64,000 nucleotides of DNA, from NCBI GenBank assembly GCA_033961575.1, contig CM066734.1:86140501-86204500 (forward strand), in the 5' to 3' direction. Position 1 is the stretch's first letter. Each line of letters starts with the position of its first letter. Below are positions 24,155 to 35,117 of this stretch, in pieces. Position numbers and translations under genes: made by a program. The notes under the pieces are model-generated. The model had not been told where the DNA came from and searched no databases. It worked only from the letters and a program-made list of their open reading frames with translations. This stretch comes from Aselliscus stoliczkanus. Lineage: Eukaryota > Chordata > Mammalia > Chiroptera > Hipposideridae.

Positions 24155-25235
24155 GATCAGGAAAAAATGTACTGATTAACTATACAACTCATGTAGAATT
24201 AGAAACATGAAAATGTGAACTTGCTTTAGAATCGAAAATATATGGGTCAACGAATAATCGCTAGTCCTTAACTCATTGATATCTCAGTGGCATTTTGCAG
24301 ACTAAGTCTTATTTAACATTCAGGATCCCATCTGTTCTGCTTTTTTAATCTGTCCAGTGCCTGGTCTTTTCCAATCCCTCTTCATCCCTCTGATGAGCTC
24401 TCTTCTTCCATCCTCCCCCTTAAATATTGGCCTTTCCCATATTTCTTTTCTCGTTTCTCTTATCATATGATTTATTGTCCTGGAGCAATATCATCATCAT
24501 CTAAAACTTTATCAATATATATGCTGATTACATTCAAAAATATATTCTTACCTGAGAACTCTTTCCCAATCGCAGAACTATATTTATAAATGACTACTGA
24601 AAATGTGTATGGAGACAAGCAGAATTCTCTAAAGAAGGACCTCACCGGTGTATCTTGGGTAATTTAACAAAAAGTGATCTGGGATTACAGGCTCCTTCTA
24701 CCCCCAAGGGCTTCATTTAACCCAAAATTCCCTTGGGATTTAGGACCTAGAAATCTGATATTTTGGAGCACTTGCTTACATAGTTGACACTTAGGCTCTT
24801 ACTGCTTACCCCCTGCCCCCAAAACGTTTACTCCCCCCATGAAGTTGCTCTTAGGTTTCCACAAATATAAAGGGAGAACTGCAGGAGGTCAAGTTCCCTC
24901 CGCTGGAACCCAGCCATATGCAGTATGTAACTGTGCCCCAGTCCAAGCATGTCTCTCTGTAGGATGCCGAGAGGAAGAGCACCCACACACCTGCTTCTGA
25001 ATGTGAGTTTGAGCCTATTCCAGATGATGCTTACTGGTCTTTACCTGCGCTCACTGCATGACAATGTGCTCCATATTGGGCTATCCGTCTCTTTACACAC
25101 CTCAATTCCAGCAAAAATCTGCTTCTCATTCTATTTTTCCTATCTCTGAATAGACTACCATTCATGCAAGTTGGAAGTCTGGAAGTAATTTTATACCTGT
25201 TTTTCTTCCCTAACTTCTGCTCTTTCACCTTTACC
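24155..25235. other. No gene recognised
   Basis: No exon or repeat identified. The open frames at 24949-25228 overlap on opposite strands and show no domain. Confidence 0.45.
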
Positions 25236-25239
25236 TTCT

Positions 25240-25483
25240 AATTGATAACTAAACCCTGAACATTCAACGTGCCAAAGACATGTAACATTTTTCCTCTTCT
25301 CTATAGTTCCATTGCCTCTAACTTAGTTCAGACCCTCATTATTCATTACTTCACCATGGGCAATGCTGGCTCCATGTCTTAACCTTGCCAAATCTACTCT
25401 CCATATTAATACCAGAAACATCTAAGTTTAAATCTTATTACATTTAACTGCTTAGAGACCCTCAATGATTTCCTACTGTTAAA

Positions 25484-25523
<40 letters not shown>

Positions 25524-25690
25524 CTACAGTCCTTTATCAAGACTTGCTGAGTGGGAAGCCTGCATTCCAGCCACAGCAATCTATCTGAAGCTTCCTGAGT
25601 ACATGTTTCAAACTAATATGCTTTTGTTCTCTTTGCCAGAAATATCATTCCCCCGCCGAAGCCCAATCATACAGAAAATTCATTCTCAGT
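25240..25690 (+). mobile_element. Possible old LINE (L2-like) fragments
   Basis: 'ttcagaccctcattattcat', 'gaccctcaatgatttcctac' and 'attccagccacagcaatcta' have the order of an old LINE 3' region such as L2. Strongly diverged and split by an AAT repeat. Confidence 0.35.
25483..25522. repeat. (AAT)n microsatellite
   Basis: About 13 AAT units. Confidence 0.95.
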
Positions 25691-26557
25691 CAATGTGCTG
25701 AAGCTATTGGTGATGAAAACAGAGTTAAGAATTTGGCAAACACACACCTTCCCCATGCCTACCCTCTCCCACACCAACACCCACCATATCCACAAACACA
25801 CCTCAAAGCTGAGAAGTTAGGCAAAGAAAGAAATTCTGGTTGAAGTCTACTGAACCCCCAAAATCAATTAATACCTGAAGCTGCCACTAGGCTTTTTAGT
25901 TATGGAAGCCAATAAACAACATTTTTTTTTTTAATGTTTAAGATATTTTGGATTAGATTTCTGTTGGTTCTGACATGAGTTTTGATTAATATGAAAAGCC
26001 TTCACAGAAATAATTTGTGTGTGAGATGTGGAAATAATAAATTGTTCAAAATTATATATGACAATAAAAACTGAGCAAAACTCATGAATCATGCATCACT
26101 CAATTATAATATAATATTACCACAAAAAACAAAAATATTATAATTTTGAGGGGTATCATTAAGGGTAAACTTTATATCTTATTTGACTTCTACTAATGTT
26201 CATTTTGAAATTTTTAACAGAAAAAGCATTTGAAAGATGCTAGCGAAGAGGTAATTGATGACTCAGCACTTGGTGCTGGCATTCTAAGCATGACAGTTCA
26301 GTTTATACTGGGCAGATAAGCAAAGAAGATAAAGACCTTTAATTGCTGTTCTTCCCATTCAGGAACATCAGTGGACTTTAATGATTTTGACTCACTACAT
26401 AAAGCACAGCATTTCTTACCAAGCTGGGAGATTATTAATCTCTTCGTCAAATCCCAAAATAGGAATTATTTAAATTAATGCCTCCACTGGTTACTGGCCA
26501 AGCACTGTGTCCAATGCAAACAAGTTTTCTTGAGAATCAAAGGAAAAATGGAAGCGG
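25691..26557. other. No gene recognised
   Basis: AT-rich unique-looking sequence with no identified feature. Confidence 0.45.
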
Positions 26558-26643
26558 TATTGTTAGAAGAGAAGGAACAGAATTAAGTCTGGCCATTGCT
26601 TATTGTTAGAAGAGAAGGAACAGAAATAAGTCTGGCCATTGCT
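26558..26643. repeat. 43-bp direct tandem duplication
   Basis: Copies 26558-26600 and 26601-26643 are identical except for one base (GAATTAAG versus GAAATAAG). The unit starts TATTGTTAGAAGAGAAGG and ends TCTGGCCATTGCT. Confidence 0.97.
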
Positions 26644-27514
26644 TTTGGGGTGTGTCCCAATCCTCGCCATGAAACCACAACTTGTAACAGCCCCTCTGCT
26701 CATAGATTTTAGTTCTTAGGAAGAAACTAAGGCCATTCACCAAGAGGAGAATTCTGTAGACTGGAGAAGATGGATCCTGGGAGAGTGAAGCAACCCAATC
26801 AAGTGATAGAATGACAGTCTCTCTGAGGCATTCCAGTCTGTGAGAAATCTCAGTAGGAGTTAAAAGGTGCAGGCCTGCCCCACCTCCCGGGCCAAGCTGT
26901 AAGAACCTACACAGTGCTAACTCGCTTGATATTATCACCAGTGGAATTCTTGGTCTGCTAGCACCTGCTATCATGCTTTGACAGACCTGCTAGGTTATTA
27001 TGAACCAAGAGACAAAGAATGAACAACCAATGATTTGAGATTCAAAACCAATTTTGAATCTCAAATCCAATGTATCTAGAAGCAAAAGGGCAAATCCAGG
27101 ATATTTCACAATTCCTTGCATCTCGTCAACTCTATTCTACTGTTCCTCAGTGATTCAGAACCTCTGATATAGACATGACATGATACATGTCTCAATATGT
27201 GAGACATGGAAAATCATGAGGAAAAGGTGAAGAAAATATAAAGGCAACTTTCCAAGAATCTTTCACTTATTCATCTTTGGTATCCATACCATAGCACCCT
27301 GACCCATAATACTGGGAGCCCTAGTGATTCTGAACACCCCACCATGTATCCATACCATGTCATTTCCATCTGCAGCCTTACTGAGGCCTGGGTCTTTAAA
27401 TCTCTCTCCACCTCTTTTCATCTAGCTATCTTTTATTCACCTTTAAGGCTCAGCTGAGGTGTCATACATGCACATCTGAGTTGAGCAAAAAGTGTTTTCT
27501 CTGTAGTCTTATAA
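26644..27514. other. No gene recognised
   Basis: Slightly richer in GC than its surroundings. A 122-codon minus-strand frame (26606-26974) has no recognisable domain and runs through the tandem duplication, which argues against coding. Confidence 0.45.
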
Positions 27515-27665
27515 ACCAGTAGGTGCCAAGCCTTAGTGTAAATAAGAATTACCTGTTAAAGATGGAGATTCCATCTGCAACTGTGGTTGAAAATGCAGGT
27601 AAAATTTGAATTTTTAACAAAGTCCAGAGATAATGCTTAAGCAGAGTTTGAGACTCTGATAAGGC
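27515..27665 (+). mobile_element. MER5-like hAT-Charlie fragment
   Basis: 'ataagaattacctgttaaag', 'gaatttttaacaaagtccag' and 'agcagagtttgagactctg' follow the order of the non-autonomous MER5 hAT element. Ancient and diverged. Confidence 0.5.
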
Positions 27666-27790
27666 GTTCTGCTGAAGACCGTCTGAAAAACATGGATGAG
27701 AATCTCTGTGCCCATCTCTCCTAACAATCTCCATGTTATAATAGAACTAGCGGTATGTGGTTAGCCTTCCCTTAAGACCACAGTCTTTTT

Positions 27791-27939
27791 TTTTTTTTTT
27801 TTTTTTTAGCTGAGCCATCCTGCCACCTGTTGGCAGCTCAACGGCAACTCAGCTCAGGCTGGCATCAAACCGCCGTTGCTCAGAGCTCAGCTCACACTCT
27901 TGAGTGAGCTCTTAACCAACTGAGCCACTCGGCCGGCCC
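27791..27939 (-). mobile_element. Type B (Rhin-1-like) SINE, short form
   Basis: On the minus strand it reads GGCCGGCCGAGTGGCTCAGT, then TTGGTTAAGAGCTCACTCAA, and ends CAGGATGGCTCAGCT before a long A tail. The 18-bp duplication TAAGACCACAGTCTTTTT is perfect (27773-27790 and 27940-27957). Same 3' breakpoint as the 9.8-kb copy. Confidence 0.93.
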
Positions 27940-27944
27940 TAAGA

Positions 27945-28050
27945 CCACAGTCTTTTTGAGGATAGAGATCATATGTCACTCATACTTGCACCATTAGCTC
28001 CCAACTCAGGGTCTCATATAGACTAGGATCCAATAAATGTTTGTTGATCA
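27945..28050 (+). mobile_element. L2 LINE 3' end
   Basis: 'tttgaggatagagatcatat', 'ttagctcccaactcagggtc' and 'ccaataaatgtttgttga' are the closing part of L2. The type B SINE inserted at its left edge. Confidence 0.6.
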
Positions 28051-28204
28051 GAACTAAATTCTAAAATAATGATAATTAGCCTTTCTTTAATGTGAATAAT
28101 TTTTGATATTTTTGAAAGTGAAACAACTCCAATTTATAGATTCCATCTAAGTTATAACATACAAAAGAGTAACTGATTGCAGAGAATCTATGTACCAGAT
28201 TCTC

Positions 28205-28360
28205 TGAAAAGTGTTTTCCATACACTTACTTGTTTAATATTAAAAGGAACCATTTCATGGCAATAGCATCACCTCCATTTTAAGGCTGAATAATAGAAGC
28301 TTAGCGAGGTTAAGTTACTTAACCAATATCACATAGTTATTAAGCCACCTTTTTGGGTCT
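28205..28360 (-). mobile_element. MIR SINE, antisense
   Basis: 'cctccattttaaggctgaat', 'gcttagcgaggttaagttac' and 'atcacatagttattaagcca' give the reverse complement of the MIR core. Confidence 0.6.
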
Positions 28361-28364
28361 CAAC

Positions 28365-29270
28365 AAGCAAGGCCACTAATGACCTTTCTCAATGTCCTTC
28401 ACAATTTCCTCCTCATTGACTATAACTACATGTTCCAGCACCCTAACACTAAATTTTTGAATCTCTCCTCTTTAACTAGCATCCTTACTCTGATGAAGAC
28501 TCGATTCTTTGACTTTAAATGTTGTTTATTCATTGATCACTCTCACTTGAATTACTGCAATACTTCCAAGTGGTACCCAGCTTCTATCCTTGCTCTCCTA
28601 TAGTCAGTTTTCATCACAGAAGCCAGAGTGGTCCTTTTAAAACCTAAGCCAGGTCATGTCACTCATTAGTTCATAGTCTCCCAATGGTTTCCTATCTCCC
28701 TAAGAGTATCCCCAACATCCTTCACCTGACCTACAAAACCCCACACAATCTAGTCCCCAGTAGGAGCTGTGACCCCTTCTCCTATTTCTTCTTCACACTC
28801 ACTTCATTCCAGCCACACTGACCGTGTCACTCTTCCTCAAACACCTCTAGCACACTGTTCCCTCAGAGGCTTTTCCTCTGTATGGAATATTTGTTCCCAA
28901 GATATTTGCTTGGCTCACTTTCCATCTCCTGCAAGATGTGATTGACATCACTCACCCTGTAAGACCTTGGACCAGCCTACTTTAATCTCATCTCTTTAGT
29001 CCCATAAACTCCACACCCTTAGTTTAATTTTATTATCCCTATAGTAGTTACCATCATCTATCCTGTTTTTTTTTAATCTCTGCCAATAGAATATAAGCCC
29101 ATATGAGCATACATCTTTGTTCTTTTTATTCACTGAAGTAGCCCAGAGTCCAAAACAGTGTTTAGTATAGACGAGGAACTCACAGATGGCTTTGAATACA
29201 TGGCATAAATGGAGAGACCTTCTTAATTGTCTTGGCATGGTCTGCAGCATCTAGAACAGTGCCTGGCACA
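28365..29270 (+). mobile_element. L2 LINE, 3' portion
   Basis: About 900 bp in sense orientation. It covers the end of ORF2 ('aattactgcaatacttccaa', 'agccagagtggtccttttaa', 'ttccagccacactgaccgtg') and the 3' UTR down to 'ctagaacagtgcctggcaca'. A 74-codon open stretch at 28379-28603 is a relic of the L2 reverse-transcriptase ORF, ending SILALL. The element is ancient and has many stops; it is the best preserved L2 in the window. Confidence 0.85.
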
Positions 29271-29704
29271 TATTATTTAACTTTAAAAGATTCTTGAGTT
29301 TGTAAGTGTGTGAATAAGTGGGTATTCCAATTATCTTTTCTGGACCATGAATTCTACAGTTTTTCTCATTATCTACTATTCATGCACAACATAAAAACTT
29401 TCTTTCCAAATAACTTTAACCCTTATTTAAGCAGTTATACTCTCCATTCTCTGAAAGAAGTATATGAACCAGTCAGTAACGAGGCAGCTTCCTCATCATG
29501 GTGATAGACTGTGCACCTGACACATTTTGCCATCAACCAATGTCGTTTAAGTTTCTGGGTTTCTCTTATCATCTTAATTGTGCCTTATTTGAAATGAAAT
29601 TCCACACACATCAAAATGACATACAAGTACATTCCAGCAAACTCCGATTGAGCAATGTGCTAACAACCAGTGTTCAATAAATCAATAGTCTCTGGTTATG
29701 TATG

Positions 29705-29890
29705 GTTAAAAGATTCTGAGCTCAGAGTCACATGGATTTGAGTGGGAATCCTGGCTCTTCAACCCAAGAGTACACCTTGGGCTATCTGCTGAGCATATTT
29801 CTCGTCTGTAAAATATGGGTAATACACTATCAAATTAATACACTTGTAAGAATTGCATAAAATAATATACATAATGAGCCTAATTATACA
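29705..29890 (+). mobile_element. MIR SINE
   Basis: 'gagctcagagtcacatggat', 'gggaatcctggctcttcaac' and 'tcgtctgtaaaatatgggta' follow the MIR consensus order. Confidence 0.65.
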
Positions 29891-30914
29891 ATTGATTTCC
29901 AAAATCTTCTTGCATTTTTGTTTTCCTCAATTTCACTTTTGTTAACGTTGTTTGTTTGTTTCATCTCTGCTCTTGAAAATATATAGCCTTTTAGTCTTTA
30001 GAATTAGAGACAAAATTGAAAGCCTTTACTAGGTAAGAAAAAATCACCCTTAGAGAACTTAGAGCTTGAGTTCTGAAATTGCTACTGGGACTTCAGCAGA
30101 CTCCCTTCTCTTGCAGGGACCCAACTTTCAACAGTCTCAGAGATGTCCAAAGAAACATTGTTAATTCATTTGTATTGTCTCAATAGCCTTCCAAAATATG
30201 GAAGGGGCAGCCTCTACCTTAATATTCCTAAAAGTTCATCAGATTTTTTTTTTAAAGAAACATGAAAAGAAGCAGCATTATCTTTAGATAGACTCTTTAG
30301 GGGAAAAACAGATAAGCAGCATATCCAGCTTTCTCTAAGAATTGGCTTTGCCCCCAGGAAAAGGGTTTCTAGGTACCTAGACTGTAAATATTTCCTGAGT
30401 AAATGAATGAAGAAATAAATGTACGAGTGGATTAATCAATGTTGTCTCTGATGCTGATGAGTGTCTTTGTGGTTTTGCTCTTTCGACAGCCACTCAGCCA
30501 GCAAAGGAGTTATAGAGAGGCAGCCCTTTGAGCTCTGCAAGGTGTGACTAGTTTCCTAACCTTGGCACTCAAACTGAGGGACTATGTCATTGTTTTGCTA
30601 CCTGTTGCCATAGTAATCATGGGTATGGCCACAATAGCTTAAGACTAATGTCAACATTTTCTCCCATTTTTCTTCTTGAATTTCCCCCCTTAAACTCTGA
30701 ACTACAGAAAAGCCACCCTTCTCTTCTTATGCTGACACATACTTGTTTGTACATTTTTGTTGAATCAGATCTCCTGCAATTAATGAGAAATTATATTAAT
30801 GTATATGAAAGGAAGAGCCCAAGAATTCATATCCGTTATGAAAATTGTGGGTTTTGCCCCTCTTTCTTTGATCTTAGCATGATACTTCTTGGTTTAAGAC
30901 TATCTCTTTAAAAA
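29891..30914. other. No gene recognised
   Basis: AT-rich sequence without recognised repeats. The 87-codon frame at 30648-30911 has no domain. Confidence 0.45.
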
Positions 30915-30922
30915 TTAAAACA

Positions 30923-31044
30923 GGGCCGGCCGAGTGGCGCGGTGGTTAAGCGCTGACTTGGGAAGCCAGCGGCCCTGGTTCGGGTCCCATATGTGAGGGT
31001 CAGTGACACTGCCCTCAAAACAAAAAAAAAAAAAAAAAAAAAAC
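30923..31044 (+). mobile_element. Type A SINE, short form
   Basis: Close to the family's typical sequence: GGGCCGGCCGAGTGGCGCGG, CTGACTTGGGAAGCCAGCGG, B box GGTTCGGGTCCC, fixed end CACTGCCCTC, and a tail of about 25 A with one C near its start. An 8-bp duplication TTAAAACA is seen at 30915-30922 and 31045-31052. Confidence 0.93.
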
Positions 31045-31052
31045 TTAAAACA

Positions 31053-31739
31053 AGTTGTGTGGGAATTCGTTCATGACTTAAATTGAACCTCCATACCTTA
31101 AAACTTGATGTCTCTCTACTAAGCATACTTCAATTCATGTGATTTCACACACATCATTAATAGGGCCAATACTAAAGAAAATACAAAAAATATGTAATAC
31201 TATTTAGTATAATTCAAGTTCCATTCTATTTCTTCTAAAAGATTTAGTTACTGAACATCCAAAAAAGACCCATTAACTTGTAGGTCTACTATCTAGACAT
31301 TTTTCAACACTGACTCCAGCAAAAGAACAATCATGAAACTCTAAGATTTTCTTTCTAATCCCTGGTGCTAATTTCCAAACTGTATCAAACACACCTGGAA
31401 ATTATTGGCAACAATAGTACACACCTTATGGGTTGTTACTAGGAAGAAATAAGTTAATATATGTACAATGGTTGGAAATGTTAAGAATTTTTATTTTTAT
31501 CATTGTTAAGCCAAATTAAGTTATTTTAATTTTTAATATATTTTCTTATTCCACAGAGAAAAAAGGAGTTAATTTTTTCTGTCCTCATCCCCCACAACCC
31601 TAAAACATAACCACACTACTTTTCCATGAATTTTGTATTTTTTTAAATTGGGTTGACATTAGCTGCTTTTGAACACTTCAAACATACAAGGTAGGAAGAA
31701 ATGGAAATTATAACAAGGATCTAAATATTCTAAGATTAT
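31053..31739. other. No gene recognised
   Basis: AT-rich unique-looking sequence. Confidence 0.45.
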
Positions 31740-31850
31740 ATTGGGAGCTCACAGAGAACAGAGACTATATCGTCCGTATACTATATTATTCACAGCATCT
31801 AGAACACTGCCTTGTGCAACGTTAATAAATGAATGAATAAGAAAATAAAT
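31740..31850 (+). mobile_element. L2 LINE 3' end
   Basis: 'gggagctcacagagaacaga', 'cacagcatctagaacactgc' and 'taataaatgaatgaataag' are L2 terminal sequence. Confidence 0.6.
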
Positions 31851-32174
31851 ACATGAATGACAGCTGACAAATGATCTTAAAATCTTGTAAAATGTTTGTT
31901 CATAGAAGAGTTAGAATTTAGAGTAAATAGGACTTGATTATCTATAAGTTGGATTTATTTAGGTTTTCCTTGTCTTCCTGAAGTTTTAATGTCTATCAAA
32001 AATGGCTACATTCATATCTCAGACTCATCAAAATGAAATCATAGAAGAAGGGAAGCTAAAATATAGGAGAATCAGAGAAATCTCTGCAAATTCCATTATG
32101 ACAGATTATAATTGAAGTCTCATACTTTATCATTTTATACCTCAGAACGCTTGAAATAAAACTACCACATTATT

Positions 32175-32633
32175 AGGCCGGCCGAGTGGCGCATTGGTTA
32201 AGCGCTGTTTTTGGGATGCCAGCGGCCCCGGTTCGGATCCCACATGAGGGCCAGTGACACTGCCCTCTACAGCTAACAACAGCTCCACCTGGAGCTGGGC
32301 TGTGCGAGCCCCGGTGATGGTGTGGGCTGCAGTCCCTGCTGCAGTGGGCTGCCATAGGCTACAGTGAGTGGCCCGCAGCCAGCGTGAGCGGCTGGCAGCC
32401 AGCGTGAGCTGCCAATAGCCGCGGTGAGTGACCATCCAGAGGCCGGTCGACCAATCTGCCTCATTCGGGAAGAGCGCAATGACGATACCAACAGTGAAGC
32501 AACATCCTCCGCAACTAAACTGAAGAACGAAAAGACAGCAACTTGTCTGTTCCCCTTCCCCGATTCCCCAATGCTGTTCCCCTCCGCCAATTCCCCAATA
32601 AAATCTTAAAAACAAAACAAAACAAAACAAAAA
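32175..32633 (+). mobile_element. Composite SINE (type A head, GC-rich middle, type B-like tail)
   Basis: About 460 bp in three parts. 32175-32268 is the complete type A tRNA-like SINE (GGCCGGCCGAGTGGCGCATT to CACTGCCCTC). 32269 to about 32530 is a GC-rich middle with short imperfect repeats of the kind GCAGCCAGCGTGAGC. About 32535-32611 is a 3' part ending CCAATTCCCCAATAAAATCT, which resembles the tail of the long type B SINE at 58.1 kb. The terminal A tail has (AAAAC)n pattern. A perfect 17-bp duplication AAAACTACCACATTATT (32158-32174 and 32634-32650) marks a recent insertion. The middle is open in several frames (up to 162 codons on the minus strand, 32142-32630), but I see no protein domain. 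A second copy lies at 51.8-52.3 kb. Confidence 0.9.
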
Positions 32634-32650
32634 AAAACTACCACATTATT

Positions 32651-33729
32651 TAAAATCAAATTAAATATTGACCTAGTATATTTTAGCCAACTTAGAGTGA
32701 ATTTTTCACATGAACATATTGATCTCCCATTTTCTGTCCACTGCCATTTTCGTCTTTCAGACTTGTACAGTGCAGAAGGAAATAGATACCTAGAGGTGCT
32801 CAGATTGGGGGCACACGTTACAGAATGAAATGCACCCCTCCCCCCAAGAATCATTTATTTCACTCAGTGGTCCATAATTCAAAATAAACCTGATATTTTC
32901 TTGGTTGATTTTAGAATAAAATACAAATTTTGCACGAGTAAAATTAAACTTCAGAAATCCAAATATTTTTTCCCACTTTCAATTTAGATTTAGGTTCCCA
33001 GAACTTCCTAGCCCCAGCTCCCTGCACAGTCATTCACTCTTCTTTTGAAGCACTGGGCAAGGGCAGCATTTCTCAAACTGTTTTTTGACCAGGACCCAGT
33101 TAGCTAAGAGGGAAAAGAAAGAAACTATGACCCATCCACTTCACCAATTCTACCATGGAAAAAAGCTTTGTGATTTTACTGGACGGGGGAAAAAAAAAAA
33201 AGAGCATTTCAGCAATTACACAACAAAGCCAATGTGAGAAGTATAATCTAGGCATAATTCTACAAACCAATTAAACAATACAGTAACAGGAGCAATTGAA
33301 GAACAAAACTAGCTTAAAACAACCCTAATATTACGAGATCAAGGAATTTTCAAAAAATATGAGAAATGTTAATGACCGGAGTGTGCATTTGAATTTCTTG
33401 TCCAGCATTGCTTGACAGAAGGCTCCTTCGTAGAGTATTAAATTTGGATGCTGTTGAATTTTAGAAGCATACTACTTTTAATTTATGAATATCAAATTTT
33501 CATAATCCTTAATACTCACTTAAAAGGTCACTTGCTACTAGGTAAAATTTGTTTGAAATAAATGTGTGTGAAATTCCCAAACTTTTATTACTACTAAAAA
33601 CAATGAGAGTTTGTCATTGAGCTTGAGACTATGCTGTGACACCTCCCGGAGAACAGTGGCTTCCTCTCTAATATTATAATCAGCATTTTGGTGCCACCTG
33701 CTGGGATGATGTGACATAACAGAAGTTTG
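32651..33729. other. No gene recognised
   Basis: Around 33070-33130 ('gcatttctcaaactgttttt', 'gaccaggacccagttagcta') the sequence looks like an old DNA-element end, but no family was assigned. Confidence 0.4.
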
Positions 33730-34780
33730 TAGACCAAGGCATTTATTAATTCGAACAACAAAGTTATCCAGTGCTATTCCATGTCAAATTCTATTCTAGG
33801 CACAGGATGTACAGTGATTAGCAAAATAGACTACCTCTTCCCCTCTAACGGGAGGCAAACATTAATCAATCACAAGAAGGACCAAGAGGGACCGGTCTAG
33901 GCTCAGGGATCAGGGAGTGCTCATGCTGAAGGCAAGGTCAGAGTTCACTAGATGAGAGGAGAGACTCAGGAGAGGAAGGGGAGCATGCTGGGCAAGGCAG
34001 AGACAGGAAGTGAGAGAAAGCCATGGTGGCGGGACTTTGAAAAGCTGGAGGGAAGGGATGGTATTAGTGGTGAAATGAAGTTGAACAGAAATAGTAATAA
34101 TTAATGCTTACATAGCACTTATTATGATTCTAGAAGTTTTCTTTTAAGTGTTTGCAAATATTCACTTCAATTTTCCTAAAATTCCTATGAGGGAGGGACC
34201 ATTATTAGTCTCACTTTTTAGATGAGAAAACTAAGGCAAAGAGCAGTTAAGTAAATTCTCCAATTCGCCCAGCTAGTCAGTGTTAGAGGCAGGAATTAAA
34301 CTATGCCAGTCTTGGCTCCAGAGTCCAAGCTCTTAACTTCTACACTATGTTATCTCCCAGGCTGTGGATTGCCTGGGCTTTGGGGGGTCATGTCATCTTC
34401 ACAGCAATGGGCAGTCGTTGAAGTTCTCTAAAGAAGTTATGACATGGTGAGACTCATGTTTTGAAGAGACCATCCTGGCCACAATGTGGGGAATAGATGG
34501 TAGTGGTAGGGGCTAGGGGGGAAACGATTTACTCCAACTGAGGATAGTGCAGTCTTCCTGGTTTGGACAAGATGGCGTGTGTGGGGAAGGAGAGAAGAGA
34601 AATAAACAGATTTTGAATATGTTCACAAACTAGGATAAGCATGACATGGTGGTGGATTGCTTATTTGAAGGAGGTGGTAAAAGAGCTGGATCATTCAGGG
34701 ATGACTTTCAAGTTTCTGGATATAGAACTAGATAATTCTTTGAAGAAACAGGGAACTAAAAGACACCATCTTCAACTGCT
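33730..34780 (-). mobile_element. L2 LINE, antisense, interrupted by a MIR
   Basis: The reverse complement of L2: terminal block near 33770-33870 ('attctattctaggcacagga'), then UTR and ORF2 pieces at 33960-34080 and 34370-34780, including 'gaagttatgacatggtgaga', 'accatcctggccacaatgtg' and 'tcattcagggatgactttca'. A MIR lies in the middle. Decayed beyond coding. Confidence 0.6.
34095..34365 (-). mobile_element. MIR SINE, antisense
   Basis: Near full length: 'tgcttacatagcacttatta', 'attcctatgagggagggacc', 'ttttagatgagaaaactaag', 'gcccagctagtcagtgttag' and 'ttggctccagagtccaagct' are the reverse complement of MIR from its 3' to its 5' part. Confidence 0.75.
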
Positions 34781-34873
34781 TCACTGCAACTACTAAAACT
34801 TGTTTTAGAAAATGAAAGCAATATGCTTTTTCCTTGGAAGATGAGATGATATGGTTGATTAACACTAAATTTT

Positions 34874-34988
34874 GCTTTTTTTTTTTTTTTTTTAAGGGCA
34901 GTGTCACTGGCCCTCATATGTGGGATCAAACTGGGGTCGCTGGCTTCCCAAGCCAGTGCTTAACCACCACGCCACTTGGGCCGGCCCA
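34874..34988 (-). mobile_element. Type A SINE, short form
   Basis: Minus-strand copy with T-run (A tail), GGGCAGTGTCACTGGCCCTC, and the head CCAAGCCAGTGCTTAACCAC through GGGCCGGCC. Perfect 16-bp duplication ATTAACACTAAATTTT at 34858-34873 and 34989-35004. Confidence 0.95.
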
Positions 34989-35117
34989 ATTAACACTAAA
35001 TTTTAATGAAAGAATAGTGCCCATCAAATGTCCTTTGAAAGTCAATCTCTTCTCCCATCTACTAGAGCTACTTGAGTTTCTTCCTATTAGAGTTCTTCCT
35101 ACCAGAGTTACCTACCT

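Noticed and set aside
26606..26974. 122-codon minus-strand frame
   Set aside because: Overlaps the 43-bp tandem duplication, has no domain and no supporting signals.
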